From NCBI GenBank assembly GCA_900556205.1, contig USNX01000006.1, positions 1 to 15,527 on the forward strand: a stretch of DNA of 15,527 nt, given 5' to 3'. Made by a program: the position numbers and the translations under genes. Positions within the stretch are counted from its first letter, which is position 1. Each line of letters begins with the position of its first letter. Below are positions 13,132 to 15,527 of this stretch, one piece after another. The stretch is from an uncultured Collinsella sp. (lineage in GTDB: Bacteria > Actinomycetota > Coriobacteriia > Coriobacteriales > Coriobacteriaceae). A model generated the notes under the pieces. That model did no database searches. It saw only the letters and a list, made by a program, of their open reading frames with translations, and was not told where the DNA came from.

Positions 13132-15129
13132 ATGGCAAAAAACACCGCAAACTATGGTAACGACAGTATTCGTCAGCTCAAAGACGAGGAGCGCGTACGC
13201 CTGCGTCCCGCCGTCATCTTTGGCTCGGACGGACTCGATGGCTGTGCGCACGCCGCCTTCGAGATCTTGTCCAACGCCGTTGACGAGGCGCGTCAGGGCT
13301 ACGGCAAGCTCATCACCCTTACCGCCTTTCGCGATGGCTCTATCCAGGTAGAGGACAACGGCCGTGGCTGCCCGCTCGACTGGAACCCCTCCGAGAAGCG
13401 CTTTAACTGGGAGCTCGTCTTTTGCGAGCTCTACGCCGGCGGCAAGTACAACAACAACCAGGGCGGCGACTACGACTTCTCGCTCGGCACCAACGGCCTG
13501 GGCTCCTGCGCGACCCAGTACGCTTCCGAGTACATGGACGTCACCGTCTGGCGCGACGGCAACAAGTATTCCTTGCACTTTAAAAAGGGCAAGGTCGTCG
13601 GCGCCAAGAAGAAGGCACTCGAAATTGAGCCCAGCGACGAGAACCGCACCGGCACCACCATCAAGTGGCGCCCCGACCTCGAGGTCTTTACCTCCATCAG
13701 CATTCCCCACGATTGGTATCGCGAGACCATGCGCCGCCAGGCCGTGGTCAACGCCAACGTGACCTTCCGCCTGCGCATTGAGGGCGACGGCGGCGAGTTT
13801 TCCGAAGAGGATTTTTGCTATCCCAAGGGCATTGAGGACTACGTGCTCGAGAAGGTCGGTACCGACTACCTCACCGAGCCTTTCTTTATCGAGGCCGACC
13901 GCCGCGGTCGCGATCGCGAGGACCTGCCCGACTACAACGTAAAGATCACCGCTTGCATGTGCTTCTCGCGCACCTTCATGATGCAGGAGTACTACCACAA
14001 CTCGTCGTGGCTCGAGAACGGCGGCTCGCCCGAGAAGGCAGCCCGCAGCGCTCTGACCAGCGCCATCGATGCTTACATTAAGCAACAGGGCAAGTACAAC
14101 AAAAACGAGAGCGGCATTAAGTGGCAAGACGTCCAGGACTGCCTGGTGCTGGTGACCAACTGCTTCTCTACCCAGACGTCCTACGAAAACCAGACCAAGA
14201 AGGCCATCAACAACCGCTTTATCCAGCAGGCCATGACGGCCTTCTTTAAGGAGCGCCTCTCGACCTACTTGATCGAGAACAAGGACGCCGCTAATAAGAT
14301 CATGGAGCAGGTGCTCATCAACAAGCGCTCGCGCGAGAACGCTGAGAAAACGCGCCAGAGCATCAAAACCAATCTGCAGCAGAAGACCGACATGGCCAAC
14401 CGCGTGCAGAAGTTCATCGATTGCCGCTCCAAGGACAAGAGCCGCCGCGAGATCTACATCGTAGAGGGCGACTCGGCAGCAGGCGCCATTCGCACCTCGC
14501 GCGATGCCGAGTTCCAGGGCGTTATGCCCGTCCGCGGCAAAATCCTCAATTGCCTGAAGGAGGACTACCCGCGCATCTTTAAGTCCGACATCATCATGGA
14601 CCTCATGCGCGTGCTGGGCTGCGGCGTGGAGATCAAGGACAAGCGCATCAAGAACCTGGGTGCCTTTGACCTGGACAACCTCAACTGGAACAAGATCATC
14701 ATCTGTACGGACGCCGACGTCGATGGGTACCACATCCGCACGCTCGTACTCACCATGCTCTACCGCCTGGTGCCCACGCTCATCGACGAAGGCTACGTCT
14801 ATATCGCCGAGTCGCCGCTCTACGAGATCAACTGCAAAGAGAAGACCTACTTTGCCTACACCGAGCTCGAGAAGAACGGCATCCTCAAGGAGATCGGCGA
14901 CCAGAAATGCTCCATCAACCGCTCCAAGGGTCTTGGTGAGAACGATCCGGACATGATGTGGCTCACCACCATGAACCCCGAGACGCGTCGCCTGATCAAG
15001 GTGGAGCCCGAGGACGTCACCAAGATGGAAACCATGTTCAACCTGTTGCTGGGCAACGACGAGGCGGGCCGCAAGCGCCATATCTCCGAGCACGGCAAGG
15101 AATACCTGGACCAGCTGGACCTGCAGTAG
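13132..15129 (+). CDS. Type IIA topoisomerase, B subunit (alternative GyrB/ParE)
   Basis: A 665-residue ATPase/TOPRIM subunit. The GHKL ATP site shows ILSNAVDEA with Glu44 and Asn48, VEDNGRG at 73-79, the ATP lid around GTNGLGSC at 119-126, and GTTIKW at 174-179. The transducer has the QTK loop at 354-356. The TOPRIM part has EGDSA (445-449), PVRGKILN (466-473), DADVDG (527-532) and GLGE (600-603). All catalytic residues are present and there is no Gram-negative style insertion. The sequence resembles a separate clade of GyrB/ParE paralogs of Clostridia and Coriobacteria, with the opening pattern RPAVIFGSDGLDGC, rather than ordinary GyrB near dnaA. It should pair with the A subunit gene 45 bases downstream to pass DNA strands using ATP. 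The ribosome site is weak (GAGAG). Gyrase versus decatenase activity cannot be told. Confidence 0.93.
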   Translation: MAKNTANYGNDSIRQLKDEERVRLRPAVIFGSDGLDGCAHAAFEILSNAVDEARQGYGKLITLTAFRDGSIQVEDNGRGCPLDWNPSEKRFNWELVFCELYAGGKYNNNQGGDYDFSLGTNGLGSCATQYASEYMDVTVWRDGNKYSLHFKKGKVVGAKKKALEIEPSDENRTGTTIKWRPDLEVFTSISIPHDWYRETMRRQAVVNANVTFRLRIEGDGGEFSEEDFCYPKGIEDYVLEKVGTDYLTEPFFIEADRRGRDREDLPDYNVKITACMCFSRTFMMQEYYHNSSWLENGGSPEKAARSALTSAIDAYIKQQGKYNKNESGIKWQDVQDCLVLVTNCFSTQTSYENQTKKAINNRFIQQAMTAFFKERLSTYLIENKDAANKIMEQVLINKRSRENAEKTRQSIKTNLQQKTDMANRVQKFIDCRSKDKSRREIYIVEGDSAAGAIRTSRDAEFQGVMPVRGKILNCLKEDYPRIFKSDIIMDLMRVLGCGVEIKDKRIKNLGAFDLDNLNWNKIIICTDADVDGYHIRTLVLTMLYRLVPTLIDEGYVYIAESPLYEINCKEKTYFAYTELEKNGILKEIGDQKCSINRSKGLGENDPDMMWLTTMNPETRRLIKVEPEDVTKMETMFNLLLGNDEAGRKRHISEHGKEYLDQLDLQ

Positions 15130-15174
15130 CAGCACATCGATAACGACGGCCTATAAGAAGTTCAAGAGGAAATC

Positions 15175-15527
15175 GTGGCAAAGAAGAAGACGAAGAACCA
15201 GCCAAAGAAAAAGCAGGTCAACGCCGAGAACGTCATCGGCCTGCACTCCGAGGTCACTGATCAGCCGATCACGCAGACGCTCGAGGTCAACTACATGCCC
15301 TACGCCATGAGCGTCAACGTCTCGCGTGCGTTCCCCGAGATCGACGGCTTTAAGCCCTCGCACCGCAAGCTGCTCTACACCATGTATAAAATGGGTCTGC
15401 TCAAGGGCGAGCGCCAGAAGAGCGCCAACATCGTGGGCCAGACCATGAAGCTCAACCCGCACGGCGACGCCGCGATCTACGAGACGATGGTGCGCCTGGC
15501 GACGGGTAACGAAGCGCTGCTTGCCCC
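15175..15527 (+). CDS. Type IIA topoisomerase, A subunit, N-terminal part
   Basis: The frame is open to the window edge, giving 117 residues. It starts at GTG 15175, after AGAGGA at a spacing of about four bases. A lysine-rich tail (MAKKKTKNQPKKKQ) precedes the GyrA/ParC winged-helix region: YMPYAMSVNVSRAFPEIDG, FKPSHRKLLYTMYKMG, then QKSANIVGQTMKLNPHGDAA. This last segment corresponds to the quinolone-resistance determining region. Against E. coli GyrA, Ser83 is replaced by Ala99 and Asp87 by Glu103. The active-site Tyr lies beyond the window. The gene follows the B subunit by 45 bases in one operon, so the two form one enzyme. The family is certain; whether it acts as gyrase or topoisomerase IV depends on the unseen C-terminal domain. 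Confidence 0.9.
   Translation, partial: MAKKKTKNQPKKKQVNAENVIGLHSEVTDQPITQTLEVNYMPYAMSVNVSRAFPEIDGFKPSHRKLLYTMYKMGLLKGERQKSANIVGQTMKLNPHGDAAIYETMVRLATGNEALLA

Noticed and set aside
13084..15135. 683-codon open frame antisense to the topoisomerase B gene
   Set aside because: It mirrors a GC3-rich true gene whose catalytic motifs are all intact; its protein is Leu/Val/Ala/His-rich without any known motif.

Overview
The window looks like chromosome from a GC-rich gut actinobacterium of the class Coriobacteriia, with Collinsella the closest guess. The reasons are strong GC3 codon use with GAG, CTC, CGC and GGC preferred, a LuxR-type regulator next to a very large exported surface protein, an LAxTG-type sorting signal, and an alternative type IIA topoisomerase gene pair. 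No rRNA, tRNA, CRISPR array or transposase is visible. The genus is inferred from remembered family resemblance and was not tested.

Left end (1-1060, minus strand): a PadR regulator gene overlaps the start of a HAAS/DUF1700 gene, a common translationally coupled pair. After about 71 codons the HAAS gene runs out of frame into the interior of a DUF2961 (GH172-like) gene that has no start of its own and a different codon preference. The join lies in a 10-base stretch compatible with both genes (490-499). It is either an illegitimate recombination or, quite possibly, an assembly chimera.

1060-7206: a poorly understood 600-base stretch holds two doubtful small ORFs. It is followed by a LuxR-type regulator and a 1459-residue surface protein. 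The surface protein has a twin-arginine type signal at its N-terminus and an LAGTG sorting signal, hydrophobic segment and basic tail at its C-terminus. The regulator probably controls the surface protein, judging by adjacency and orientation.

7207-9378 (minus strand): a small XRE regulator and a four-helix membrane protein form a two-gene operon. It has a clear -35/-10 promoter and three copies of ATGACAGAnAT around it. Upstream lies a separate lipoprotein gene. Both minus-strand units end in near-identical hairpin terminators.

9379-11640: a divergent intergenic region is followed by a two-module DUF3825 protein whose N-terminal half is an internal duplication. It ends in a good intrinsic terminator.

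11641-15527: a visibly more AT-rich ATPase gene of the AAA_14/DUF4143 type (minus strand) diverges from a topoisomerase gene pair. The B subunit is complete and the A subunit is cut by the window end. The B gene is preceded by a perfect CGAAC-N4-GTTCG site that matches a LexA box. The A subunit carries Ala and Glu at the two classical quinolone-determining positions.
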